Shown one piece after another: positions 25,740 through 34,032 of a DNA stretch of 51,333 nt (positions are counted from its first letter, which is position 1; every line of letters begins with the position of its first letter). Origin of the DNA: Ruminococcus sp. (GTDB lineage: Bacteria > Bacillota > Clostridia > Oscillospirales > Ruminococcaceae); assembly GCA_017463375.1 (NCBI GenBank), contig JAFTPG010000028.1, forward strand, positions 1 through 51,333, written 5' to 3'. Below the pieces are notes generated by a model. The model worked only from the letters and a program-made list of their open reading frames with translations, searched no databases and was not told where the DNA came from. Made by a program: the position numbers and the translations under genes.

Positions 25740-26876
25740 TTATGAATTTTTGGACTTAGCTATATTTTTAATTGAGTTAGCAAGACGAACTGCGTCGATC
25801 TCACGGCTGAAGGCGGAGGGAGCAAACCTTACCGTACCATTTTCTGTGCCGAGATGAGCGTGTGCAAGAGCTGCACAGTGAAAGCCTGCCCGAAGTCCGA
25901 AGCCCTCCTTTGAGAGAAGCTCAGCTGTTTTTTCCGGCGTGACTCCTTTGATATTGAACGAAACGATCGGAACGTAGCGGCAGTCCGGATTGCGGTAAAT
26001 AATGATTCTGTTGTCGCAGAGAAGCTCTCTGATGAATCTGCGGCAGATTCTGTCCTCGTGGCGGAAGATGTTATCAATTCCGAGCTTTTTCACGAAGCGG
26101 ATTCCGGCACGAACTGAAACAGCTCCTACGATATTGAGAGTTCCGCTTTCAAGACTGTCGGGAAGAAAATCTGGCTGCTTCAGACTGGAGGAAGCGCTGC
26201 CTGTGCCGCCCTGAATTATGGGATAGATCGGGAACTTTCCGTCGGATATGAGAAGTCCCGTTCCTGTGATTCCGTACAGACCCTTGTGACCAGCCGTGCA
26301 TAATATATTTATGCCGTCCGAGAGCTTAATATCCAGAATTCCGCAAGCCTGTGCTCCGTCGGCAATAAAGCAGATTCCGTGCTCAGCGCAGAGCTTTGCA
26401 ATTTCCCGATAGGGGAGTATCTGTCCCGTGACGTTGCTTGCGAGAGTGCAAACGATCGCCTTTGTATCGGGACAAATCAGAGAACGGAAATTCTCTACAG
26501 TCTTAGCGTCATCGTCGGAAATCTCGGCAATGGAAAGCTCGATTTTCTTTTTTCTTGCAAGCTCCGCCGCAGGACGAGCCGAGGCATTGTGCTCGAGACA
26601 GCTTATAATCAGATGACCTCCGCCGCTCATGACTCCCTGAATCGCCATATTCAGCGCAAGAGTGCAGTTCAGGGTAAAAACGACGTTTTCCGGTTCAGCT
26701 CCGAAGAAATCCGCCGCAGTTTCTCTTGCCTCAAAAACCGCCTGAGAGGTTCTCATAGCAAGCTCATGACCGCCTCTTCCGGCATTTCCGCCGTATTTTT
26801 CAACAGCCTCGGCAACTGCCGCTCTGACTTCAAGCGGCTTAGGGAAGGTCGTTGCCGCATTGTCAAAATTTATCAT
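25740..26876 (-). CDS. class V aminotransferase, cysteine desulfurase-like
   Basis: A 378-residue PLP enzyme. The N-terminus FDNAATTFPKP, the LEHNASARP loop, the PLP lysine in CTAGHKGLYG, the ESGTLNIVG motif and the late cysteine in RAGFHCAALAH are those of the SufS/IscS-like group. It would release sulfur (or selenium) from cysteine (or selenocysteine) onto a catalytic Cys. Its ribosome binding site lies inside the end of the upstream DUF3343 gene and only 3 bases separate that stop from this ATG. The pairing suggests the carrier-like protein receives the chalcogen. The exact substrate is not visible. Confidence 0.85.
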   Translation of the reverse strand: MINFDNAATTFPKPLEVRAAVAEAVEKYGGNAGRGGHELAMRTSQAVFEARETAADFFGAEPENVVFTLNCTLALNMAIQGVMSGGGHLIISCLEHNASARPAAELARKKKIELSIAEISDDDAKTVENFRSLICPDTKAIVCTLASNVTGQILPYREIAKLCAEHGICFIADGAQACGILDIKLSDGINILCTAGHKGLYGITGTGLLISDGKFPIYPIIQGGTGSASSSLKQPDFLPDSLESGTLNIVGAVSVRAGIRFVKKLGIDNIFRHEDRICRRFIRELLCDNRIIIYRNPDCRYVPIVSFNIKGVTPEKTAELLSKEGFGLRAGFHCAALAHAHLGTENGTVRFAPSAFSREIDAVRLANSIKNIAKSKNS

Positions 26877-26879
26877 GGA

Positions 26880-27101
26880 TCATACACCTCCTCCCGGGAG
26901 CATGGTGTACGGGATAGAATATTTTCTGAGAACCTCCAGCGCACCGGAACAGTCCCCGCTGATAAACAGTGAATATCCGCAGCCTGCCTCGGAGGACTTC
27001 TCGCTGCGTCTTACTTCGCAGGAGAACTTCCGTGACCTGAGAAGCTTTTCAGCCTTCATTGCATAGGTGTACGAGGGCATAGCCGCATAACATGCTGCCA
27101 T
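26880..27101 (-). CDS. DUF3343 putative Se/S carrier-like protein
   Basis: A 73-residue protein of the DUF3343 type (PF11823). MPSYTYAMKAEKLLRSRKF forms the opening beta-alpha unit, AGCGYSLFISGD has the conserved Cys-Gly, and KYSIPYTMLPGGGV ends the fold. Relatives stand beside cysteine desulfurases or selenium genes and are thought to carry or sense S/Se. Here it leads a two-gene operon with the desulfurase-like enzyme. Confidence 0.8.
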   Translation of the reverse strand: MAACYAAMPSYTYAMKAEKLLRSRKFSCEVRRSEKSSEAGCGYSLFISGDCSGALEVLRKYSIPYTMLPGGGV

Positions 27102-27256
27102 AATATCACCTCTTTGGTTGCTATAGTGTTAACCGCAGATTCCTGCGGTACATTATATTATATGTACAATCGTGACTTTGGTGAGTCATGTTCGCCAAAG
27201 GGTGCTGCGGTTTTTTAGTGATGTGTACAAAGATTTAATCGGGGGGGTAAAAACTA

Positions 27257-27285
27257 TTGATTTTTGCAAAGGAATGTGCTATACT
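27257..27285 (+). promoter_or_regulatory. promoter of the central-dockerin gene
   Basis: TTGATT (27257-27262), 17-base spacer, TATACT (27280-27285), with AAGGAGG 24 bases downstream and ATG at 27320. Confidence 0.75.
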
Positions 27286-27319
27286 ATAAATGTAAACAAA
27301 CTTTTAAGGAGGTATCTCT

Positions 27320-28693
27320 ATGAAAAAATTCATGTCATTGATCTGTTCGGCTGCCATGGCTTCGGCAATGCTTGCGAATATCCCTGTATCTGCCGAGGAA
27401 AATGCGCTTCCGGAGTACCACACCTACAACGAGCTTATGGAAATGGGCAACGACGAGCTTGCCGCACTTTATGCAGAGAGCTTTCCTGAGTATTTTACCG
27501 AAAACGGAGAATACAAGATGAGCGATGAATCCGAAATTGCTCTCATAGAGGAAACGATTTCGGAGTCTGAAGAATTGCTTATGATGTTTCAGCAGCTTCA
27601 GGAAGAGCAGTCCGATGGAGTTCTGAAATACCGTGTGAATCCTGAGTTTGACCTTGATTTCGATCTCTCACCGTCTGCTCTGGGACTGCCTGATGAGTGG
27701 GAGATAAAACATGACGCCGGACATATTGACGGCTGGCGCTATTATATTGAAAACTCTTATTATATCAGTGTTCCCTATGAAACGGCAACCGATTTCGACT
27801 GCTATATCAGGCTTTGCATTGCTCAGCGGCTCTGGAGTATGCACGGAATGAACGAGTCTTTGAATATTGAATACGGAACACCGCTGTTTATGACGCTCTG
27901 GATTGCAGGTTCTCCTCAGCTTCTCGGAGACGTTGACCGTGACGGAATTGATATAGCTGATGCCGCTGCGGTAATGAGTTATGTTACAAATCCCGAAAAA
28001 TATCCGCTGGATATCTATCAGCAGCGTGCCGCTGACGTTTATCAGAACGGTGACGGTCTGAATCAGATGGACGTGCTTACCATACAGAAGAAGCTTGCTG
28101 GAATAACGCAGACCCTGCCTGAGACATATCTGGATTTTGAAGTGACCTACGACCTCTCGGACTATAATTATGAGCAGTATACCTTGGAGGAGCTTCTTGC
28201 AATGAGCGACGAGCAGTTCCTTGAGCTTGACGCATATAGAGGGGCTTCTCCCGAAGCTCTGACCAAAGAGCAGGAATACCGCTGTTTCGGCGAGGTTCTC
28301 ATGCAGAGGGGCGGAAAAATTACATATACCGGAGAGCTTCCCGAGGATTTCCGCGATGTGGAGGGAGTTTCTACGTCCTCGATTGGTCTTGTTCCGCTGG
28401 GCGAGGATACATATTACAGCATGATGAGACTTGTTCCGACGTTCTACCTCGACAAGAGTGACGTTTATGCAAATGAGCTGTATACAACAACAATGGACGT
28501 TGAAAATGCTCTTGCCGAGCTTATCGGGGATGATATCAGCTATACAGTGAAAATGACCGATATTGAGGAATACTGGATTCAGGTTGATTTCGATATTCCT
28601 GTTTCCGCCGAGCTTACCGAGGAGGATCTGATGTATTACGTTCGTCTGTATTACATCATGACCTCTATCAATCCGGGCTTTGAATGTTATTAA
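27320..28693 (+). CDS. secreted protein with a central dockerin between duplicated domains
   Basis: A 457-residue exported protein. Residues 1-25 are a signal peptide ending PVSA. A dockerin occupies residues about 201-270, with calcium loops DVDRDGIDIADAA and DVYQNGDGLNQMD, and so lies in the middle instead of at an end. The flanks look like copies of one domain: EYHTYNELMEMGNDELAAL near 32 matches YEQYTLEELLAMSDEQFLEL near 285, and a Tyr-rich YISVPYETATDFDCYIRLC near 148 matches a similar stretch near 418-445. I do not recognise the flanking domain and see no catalytic motif. It may be a structural or adaptor component of the cellulosome. Confidence 0.82.
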   Translation: MKKFMSLICSAAMASAMLANIPVSAEENALPEYHTYNELMEMGNDELAALYAESFPEYFTENGEYKMSDESEIALIEETISESEELLMMFQQLQEEQSDGVLKYRVNPEFDLDFDLSPSALGLPDEWEIKHDAGHIDGWRYYIENSYYISVPYETATDFDCYIRLCIAQRLWSMHGMNESLNIEYGTPLFMTLWIAGSPQLLGDVDRDGIDIADAAAVMSYVTNPEKYPLDIYQQRAADVYQNGDGLNQMDVLTIQKKLAGITQTLPETYLDFEVTYDLSDYNYEQYTLEELLAMSDEQFLELDAYRGASPEALTKEQEYRCFGEVLMQRGGKITYTGELPEDFRDVEGVSTSSIGLVPLGEDTYYSMMRLVPTFYLDKSDVYANELYTTTMDVENALAELIGDDISYTVKMTDIEEYWIQVDFDIPVSAELTEEDLMYYVRLYYIMTSINPGFECY

Positions 28694-28703
28694 CCAAAAC
28701 AAC

Positions 28704-28735
28704 AAACCGGCTGTTGAAAAACAGCCGGTTTTGTC
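28704..28735. terminator. bidirectional terminator between dockerin and hydrogenase genes
   Basis: AAACCGGCTGTT (28704-28715), loop GAAA, AACAGCCGGTTT (28720-28731). It lies between two converging stop codons and can serve both. Confidence 0.9.
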
Positions 28736-28736
28736 A

Positions 28737-30167
28737 TTATATATCCTGGTCAGCAGTATTGATTGATTCAGTGATCGTCTTATACTGCGAGAGCGAGCCA
28801 TGCTTGTCGATATCAAGCTTATTGCGTTCGCTGTGAGTGAGACAGCCTGCACCTCCGACGCATCCGCCTGTACAAGCCATGCCCTCGATGAAATTATTTT
28901 TAAGAAGCTTTTTGTCAGCTCTCATAAGAGCTGAGCGGCATTCCGTAATACCGTCGCATACAAGAGGATTCAGCTCAAAATCCTCGTTGCCCTGTTCCTT
29001 GAGAGCTTCTGAAACAGCGTCGCTGAGACCTCCGCAGCGTGCGAAAATTCTTCCGTAATATGAAGCGTTGTCAAGCTCTGATTCAGGGAGAGAAGTGATA
29101 TCAATATCCTTGCTGTCGAACAGTGCCTGAAGCTCCTCGAACGTGATAACGCAGTCAATGTACGGACGAACCGATTCCTTCTGGTACTCCATTTTCTTTG
29201 CCGTACACGGTCCGATGAATACTACCTTTGAGCCGGGATAAGTTTCCTTGATATATCTGGAGACCGCAGCAGCAGGGGAGAGGTTGGAAGAAACCTTGTC
29301 CTTGAGGCTCGGGAAGGACTGTGCAAGCTTCACGAATGCAGGACAGCACGAGCTTGTAAGGAATCCCTTTTCGGCAAGCTCCTCAGCTTCGGAGTAAGCA
29401 ACCATATCTGCTCCGAGAGCAGCTTCTACAACGTTGCTGAAGCCGAGCTCCTTGATACCGCTGATAACCTGACCGAGCTTTGCGTATCTGAACTGACTTG
29501 CGATTGCAGGAGCAAGAACGGCGTAAACCTTATATTCCTGATTATTTGCGCTGCCCTTGATAAGGTTGATAGCGTCGAGGATAAAGGACTTGTCCATGAT
29601 AGCTCCGAACGGACAGGTATAAACGCATGCACCGCAGGAGATACACTTGTCATTGTCGATTTCTGCGTACTGCTCCTCGCTGATGGAAATAGCCTTGATC
29701 TTGCATGCATTTATGCACGGACGGATATGGTTGACAATGGCATTATACGGGCAGACCTTTGCACAGCGTCCGCATTCAATACATTTTGCCTTGTCAATAT
29801 GAGCCTTTTGCTGAGAGTCAAAGGTTATGGCATTTTTCGGGCAGACGTCCTCGCAGCGGTGAGCCATACAGCCTCGGCATGCCTCCGAGACCTGATATCC
29901 TCCCATGGGACATTCGTCACAGGCAATGTCAATAACCTCAATAACATTCGGATTATTCTGATCTCCGCCGATAGCGAGCTTCACACGCTCCTGAAGAATT
30001 GCACGCTCCTTGTATACGCAGCAGCGCATGGTAGGCTTAGGACCGGGAGCAATTATTTTCGGGATTCTGAACAGATTGTTGAGCAGAGTGTCATCCCACG
30101 CATGACGTGCAACCTCTCTGAGCACTTTATATTTGTGATACTGAACTTTTGTATCGAATTTCCTCAT
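28737..30167 (-). CDS. [FeFe] hydrogenase, group B-like
   Basis: A 476-residue enzyme. The N-terminal 200 residues carry several cysteine clusters for FeS centres, including CDECPMGG, CRGCMAHRCEDVCP, CIECGRCAKVCP and CISCGACVYTCP. The H-cluster domain has modified motifs: L1 TSSCCPAF at 271-278 (Cys 274, 275), L2 GPCTAKKME at 319-327 (Cys 321) and L3 MACTGGCVGGAG at 430-441 (Cys 432, 436). All four cluster-ligand cysteines are present. The motif set fits group B [FeFe] hydrogenases of gut Clostridia rather than the bifurcating HydA. It probably oxidises ferredoxin and evolves H2 in fermentation. No maturase or partner gene lies beside it. Confidence 0.88.
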   Translation of the reverse strand: MRKFDTKVQYHKYKVLREVARHAWDDTLLNNLFRIPKIIAPGPKPTMRCCVYKERAILQERVKLAIGGDQNNPNVIEVIDIACDECPMGGYQVSEACRGCMAHRCEDVCPKNAITFDSQQKAHIDKAKCIECGRCAKVCPYNAIVNHIRPCINACKIKAISISEEQYAEIDNDKCISCGACVYTCPFGAIMDKSFILDAINLIKGSANNQEYKVYAVLAPAIASQFRYAKLGQVISGIKELGFSNVVEAALGADMVAYSEAEELAEKGFLTSSCCPAFVKLAQSFPSLKDKVSSNLSPAAAVSRYIKETYPGSKVVFIGPCTAKKMEYQKESVRPYIDCVITFEELQALFDSKDIDITSLPESELDNASYYGRIFARCGGLSDAVSEALKEQGNEDFELNPLVCDGITECRSALMRADKKLLKNNFIEGMACTGGCVGGAGCLTHSERNKLDIDKHGSLSQYKTITESINTADQDI

Positions 30168-30279
30168 TGAAAATCTCCTTTCAGGATGTACAAATTAAGT
30201 ATACCAATTAATAAGATTCGTGAGAAATGTAAAATAGGCATGACCGTATATGCAATAAAACATAGCAAATATATGGAAA

Positions 30280-30512
30280 TAAATTGTTGTTTAGCGGGGG
30301 GATTTTCGCAGTCTATTGAGGGAGACCCTTTTGAAAAAGGGTCATCCCTCAAACTCCCTCCCTAAAACTTTCAATTAAATTTTCCAGATAGGGGCATGCC
30401 CCTATCTGGAAAATTTGAGTTGAAGTCTTTGGAAAGGGGTCTGGGGAAGAACCTTTTTTCAGAAAGGTTTGCCCCAGCAGGTTACGAAGATCCCCCGCTA
30501 AACAACAATTTA
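30280..30512. repeat. MITE-like palindromic repeat, copy 2
   Basis: About 233 bp with the same TAAATTGTTGTTTAG terminal inverted repeats as copy 1, extended here to about 26 bp with few mismatches. The central palindrome (30377-30416, 40 bp) is perfect although its sequence differs from copy 1, so both arms changed together. It lies between the divergent hydrogenase and tepA genes. The noncoding stretch 30168-30635 holds this repeat, the tepA promoter and its leader. Confidence 0.88.
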
Positions 30513-30539
30513 CTTCATTAAAACGATTTTCTTGAGGTG

Positions 30540-30568
30540 TTGACTTTATGGGGGAAATTGTATATAAT
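30540..30568 (+). promoter_or_regulatory. tepA promoter
   Basis: TTGACT (30540-30545), 17-base spacer, TATAAT (30563-30568). The expected start near 30575 coincides with the first base of the leader stem. Confidence 0.85.
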
Positions 30569-30575
30569 TAATATG

Positions 30576-30634
30576 TATATACTCTCACGATCCGAGCATA
30601 ATAACAACATTATGTAAACACAGGAGAGTATATA
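30576..30634 (+). promoter_or_regulatory. leader hairpin that pairs the mRNA 5' end with the Shine-Dalgarno
   Basis: TATATACTCTC (30576-30586), at the predicted 5' end, is a perfect 11-base complement of GAGAGTATATA (30624-30634), which covers most of the AGGAGAG ribosome binding site (30622-30628). The ATG at 30636 follows at once. Closed, the stem should block initiation; it is AT-rich enough to melt with heat or be opened by a factor. Confidence 0.65.
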
Positions 30635-30635
30635 T

Positions 30636-31343
30636 ATGAGCAACGAAAAAACATCGCCCGCAAGTGAAACCGAGGAGGCTCTCGACGAGGCAGAGCTTGC
30701 TGAACAGCTGGGAAAAACTGTATCCCAGAATGCGAAGCATCTCATTCACTGTCTCACTATAATCGGGCAGATCGAGGGGCATTATGTCCTTTCAGAGCAG
30801 AATAAGACCACTAAATATGAGCATATAATCCCGTCGCTTGTTGCAATTGAGCAGGACAGAAGTGTTGAGGGGCTTATGATTATTCTCAACACAGTCGGCG
30901 GAGATGTTGAAGCAGGGCTGGCGATTGCCGAGCTTATCGCAGGAATGAAAACTCCGACAGTTTCGCTGGTGGTCGGCGGAGGACATTCGATCGGGGTTCC
31001 GCTTGCGGTCAGCGCAAAGCATTCGTTCATAGTTCCGTCGGCGTCGATGACGATTCATCCCGTCCGCATGAACGGTACAGTTCTGGGGGTTCCGCAGACG
31101 CTTTCCTATTTCGATAAGATGCAGGACAGAATCATTAACTTTGTTACCGGAAACAGCAGCATCAGGGAGGAAGATTTTCGCAGACTTATGATGAATACTC
31201 AGGAGCTTGTGCTTGATGTCGGAAGCGTGGTTGAAGGTTCAAAGGCGGTCGAGCTGGGACTCATTGATGAGCTTGGCGGACTAAGCGACGCTATGCAGTG
31301 TCTTTATGATATGATTGAAAATACCGAAAAAAGATATATATGA
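30636..31343 (+). CDS. tepA: ClpP-like serine protease, TepA/YmfB type
   Basis: A 235-residue protein of the ClpP/crotonase fold. The nucleophile lies in GGGHSIGVPLA and the histidine in SMTIHPVRM; the ILNTVGGDVEAGLAIAELI strand-helix is typical. B. subtilis TepA (YmfB) is adjacent to spoIIIE, and here the ftsK/spoIIIE gene follows by 30 bases, which supports the assignment. The 30-residue acidic N-terminus is poorly conserved. Expression may be set by the leader stem just upstream. Confidence 0.88.
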   Translation: MSNEKTSPASETEEALDEAELAEQLGKTVSQNAKHLIHCLTIIGQIEGHYVLSEQNKTTKYEHIIPSLVAIEQDRSVEGLMIILNTVGGDVEAGLAIAELIAGMKTPTVSLVVGGGHSIGVPLAVSAKHSFIVPSASMTIHPVRMNGTVLGVPQTLSYFDKMQDRIINFVTGNSSIREEDFRRLMMNTQELVLDVGSVVEGSKAVELGLIDELGGLSDAMQCLYDMIENTEKRYI

Positions 31344-31373
31344 AAACAGGTTCTAAGCATTGGAGGAATATAC

Positions 31374-34004
31374 ATGGCAGAAACGAAAAAAAGCAGTCCG
31401 GGCGGAGATAAAAAGCCCTCCGGAGAAAATAAGGCAAAGGGTTCATCGGGCGGAAAAGGTCCGAGAACCTTTACCCCGGGAACTCATAAGTTAAAAGCTC
31501 CCGAGCCGAAGAATCAGCAGAATCAGTTCTGGTCGATAGTATTGTTTGCACTTGGCGTAGTAGTGCTTCTTCTCGCCGTTATAGAGGGTGCGGCAGGCTG
31601 GAATGGTATACATAATTTCCTGCTTGGAATGTTCGGAATATCAGCTTTTGTATTACCCGTTGTCTTTTTCTACAGTGCAATATCAATAGGACTTGAAAAA
31701 GGCAAGGAGGATGTTACAGGACGTGCAGGCTGGGGAGTTGCAATGATCCTGCTTGTTGCATCGGCAATTCAGATAATCGGCGTGGGAAATCTCCCGGGAG
31801 AAGGCTTCTTCGGCCGTTTCCCTGCACTCTACGACCAGGGAAAGGATCTGAAGGGCGGCGGTGTACTGAGCATTATTATTGCAGGTCCTCTTCTGAAGCT
31901 CTTCGGAACGACCGGGGCGCAGATCATTACGATAATCATGTTTTTCGTTTTCGGAATGCTCATGACAGGCAAGGGTATCATGCAGTTCTTTGAGCTTCTT
32001 GCAAGACCGTTTGTGTTCATCTGGAACTGCCTTGAGGGCGTGAAAAATATGCTCACAGGCGGAGATTTCGAGGACGCATTTGACGATGATGACGACGATA
32101 ACGAAGAGGATGACCAGCCTGTTACGGAAATTCCTGAGTCAGCAGAGGTTCCGCCGATTGAGGAGATTCATCAGGTGAAGAATGAGCCGGAGGCTCCGCC
32201 TAGTGAGGAGAGTACTCCTCCTCCCGAGGAGAAAAAGCCCAGATATCATTTTTCAGATAGCCTTTCCAGTCCTGAATTTCTTTTTGACGTTCCGATTCCG
32301 GGAGAGAACAGAGCTGAGGACGGCACAAAGCTTCCCGATGAGCCTGTTTTTGTAGATGAAAACGGAATTCCTCAGCCGCCGGTGCAGAGCCTTGAGGAGC
32401 TTATTTCTCAGGCGGCAGGACTTCCTCTGCCTTCGGAAAATACTGAGGAGGTTTCTGGAGAAACTCCCGAAGAAGAACCGGAAGAACCGGCAGAACCGCC
32501 AAAGCCTGTGTATCAGCTTCCGTCGCTGGAGCTTCTGACTCCTCCCGACGGCAAGTCAAACAGCGAAGAGGCTGCTGCGGAAATGCGCGATAAGGCTGCA
32601 ACCATCGTAAATACGCTTGACAGCTTCGGAGTAAAGGTGCGTATCAGCGATATCTACAGAGGTCCTGCAATCACCCGGTATGAGATCCAGCCGGGCGCAG
32701 GAGTCAAGGTCTCGAAAATCAAGGGTCTTGAGGACGATATTGCGCTCTATCTGGCGGCTCAGGGAGTCCGTATCGAAGCTCCTGTTCCCGGAAAAGCAGC
32801 TGTCGGAATCGAGGTTCCGAATACAAACAAGGATATGGTTACTCTGAGAGAGATCCTTTCAGCTCCTGAATTCAAGGAGGCTCAGAGCAAGCTTACATTT
32901 GCAGTGGGCAAGGATATCGCAGGAAATGTTGTCCTCGGCGATATTGCGAAAATGCCTCACGTTATTATTGCAGGAACTACAGGCTCGGGTAAATCGGTCT
33001 GCACACGCTCGATCATCATGAGTATCCTATATAATGCGACTCCCGACGAGGTAAAGGTGATCCTCATCGACCCGAAAATCGTTGAGTTCAAGATCTTTGA
33101 GGGAATCCCTCATCTTCTTATCCCCATTGTCACCGACAGCAAAAAGGCGGCAGGCGCTCTTAACTGGGCTGTAAATGAGATGATGAGAAGATATCAGATG
33201 TTCGCCGACGACGGAGCAAACGATATCAAGTCTTATAATGCGCTGGCTGAGAATAATCCTGAGATCGAGAAAATCCCGCAGATCGTCATTTTTATCGACG
33301 AGCTTGCCGATATGATGCTTGTTGCCGGCAAGGAGGTCGAGGATTCGATCTGCCGTCTTGCACAGATGGGACGAGCTGCTGGAATGCACCTTGTTGTTGC
33401 AACCCAGCGTCCGACTACAGACGTTATCACGGGTCTTATCAAGGCGAATATTCCGAGCCGAATCGCTCTTTCGGTAATGTCGCAGGTAGATTCACGAACA
33501 ATTATTGATATGGCAGGAGCTGACAAGCTCCTCGGCAACGGCGATATGCTGTATATGCCTATCGGCTCGAGCAAGCCCGTGAGAGTTCAGGGCTGCTTTG
33601 CTTCGACAAAGGATATCGAGGCTACACTTAAATTTATTAAAGAACAGGTTCAGGGAGAGTACGATAATGATATCGTTCAGGCGGTTGAAAGTCTTACACC
33701 CGTTTCTAAGAACGAGAAGGATGAGTCCGCAGAAACAGCCTATGCCGCAGGAAGCGACGAGGATTTCATCGAGCGTGCGATGGATGTTGCGGTCGATGCA
33801 GGACAGCTTTCAACATCAATGCTCCAGCGCAAGCTGAAGCTCGGCTACGCAAGAGCCGCACGAATCATGGACGAGCTTGAGGAACAGGGAATCATCGGTC
33901 CGAGCGAGGGAGCTAAGCCAAGAAAGGTTCTCATTTCAAGAATGCAGCTCGATGAAAGACGTGCAAAGAAATCCGAAGAAAATAAGCAGCTGGAGGCTAA
34001 ATAA
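31374..34004 (+). CDS. ftsK: DNA translocase FtsK/SpoIIIE
   Basis: An 876-residue motor that pumps DNA across the closing septum. The order is a basic Lys/Gly-rich N-terminus, four membrane helices between residues about 50 and 210, an acidic and Pro/Glu-rich linker (230-390), the alpha domain (PAITRYEIQPGAGVKVSKI), the RecA-like motor with Walker A GTTGSGKS near 534 and Walker B IFIDELADMM near 640, and a C-terminal gamma winged helix (RKLKLGYARAARIMDELE) for KOPS-like recognition. Whether it acts at division, sporulation or both cannot be told. Confidence 0.95.
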   Translation: MAETKKSSPGGDKKPSGENKAKGSSGGKGPRTFTPGTHKLKAPEPKNQQNQFWSIVLFALGVVVLLLAVIEGAAGWNGIHNFLLGMFGISAFVLPVVFFYSAISIGLEKGKEDVTGRAGWGVAMILLVASAIQIIGVGNLPGEGFFGRFPALYDQGKDLKGGGVLSIIIAGPLLKLFGTTGAQIITIIMFFVFGMLMTGKGIMQFFELLARPFVFIWNCLEGVKNMLTGGDFEDAFDDDDDDNEEDDQPVTEIPESAEVPPIEEIHQVKNEPEAPPSEESTPPPEEKKPRYHFSDSLSSPEFLFDVPIPGENRAEDGTKLPDEPVFVDENGIPQPPVQSLEELISQAAGLPLPSENTEEVSGETPEEEPEEPAEPPKPVYQLPSLELLTPPDGKSNSEEAAAEMRDKAATIVNTLDSFGVKVRISDIYRGPAITRYEIQPGAGVKVSKIKGLEDDIALYLAAQGVRIEAPVPGKAAVGIEVPNTNKDMVTLREILSAPEFKEAQSKLTFAVGKDIAGNVVLGDIAKMPHVIIAGTTGSGKSVCTRSIIMSILYNATPDEVKVILIDPKIVEFKIFEGIPHLLIPIVTDSKKAAGALNWAVNEMMRRYQMFADDGANDIKSYNALAENNPEIEKIPQIVIFIDELADMMLVAGKEVEDSICRLAQMGRAAGMHLVVATQRPTTDVITGLIKANIPSRIALSVMSQVDSRTIIDMAGADKLLGNGDMLYMPIGSSKPVRVQGCFASTKDIEATLKFIKEQVQGEYDNDIVQAVESLTPVSKNEKDESAETAYAAGSDEDFIERAMDVAVDAGQLSTSMLQRKLKLGYARAARIMDELEEQGIIGPSEGAKPRKVLISRMQLDERRAKKSEENKQLEAK

Positions 34005-34032
34005 CGGCAGTAACTCCAAAAGGAGAATATAA

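Noticed and set aside
27129-27216. T-box or other known riboswitch
   Set aside because: No T-box sequence, specifier loop or conserved aptamer core was recognised; only simple alternate hairpins.
27668-28852. 394-codon minus-strand frame opposite the central-dockerin gene
   Set aside because: It is antisense to a protein with signal peptide and dockerin, crosses the terminator at 28704-28735 and overlaps the hydrogenase end; no family resemblance.
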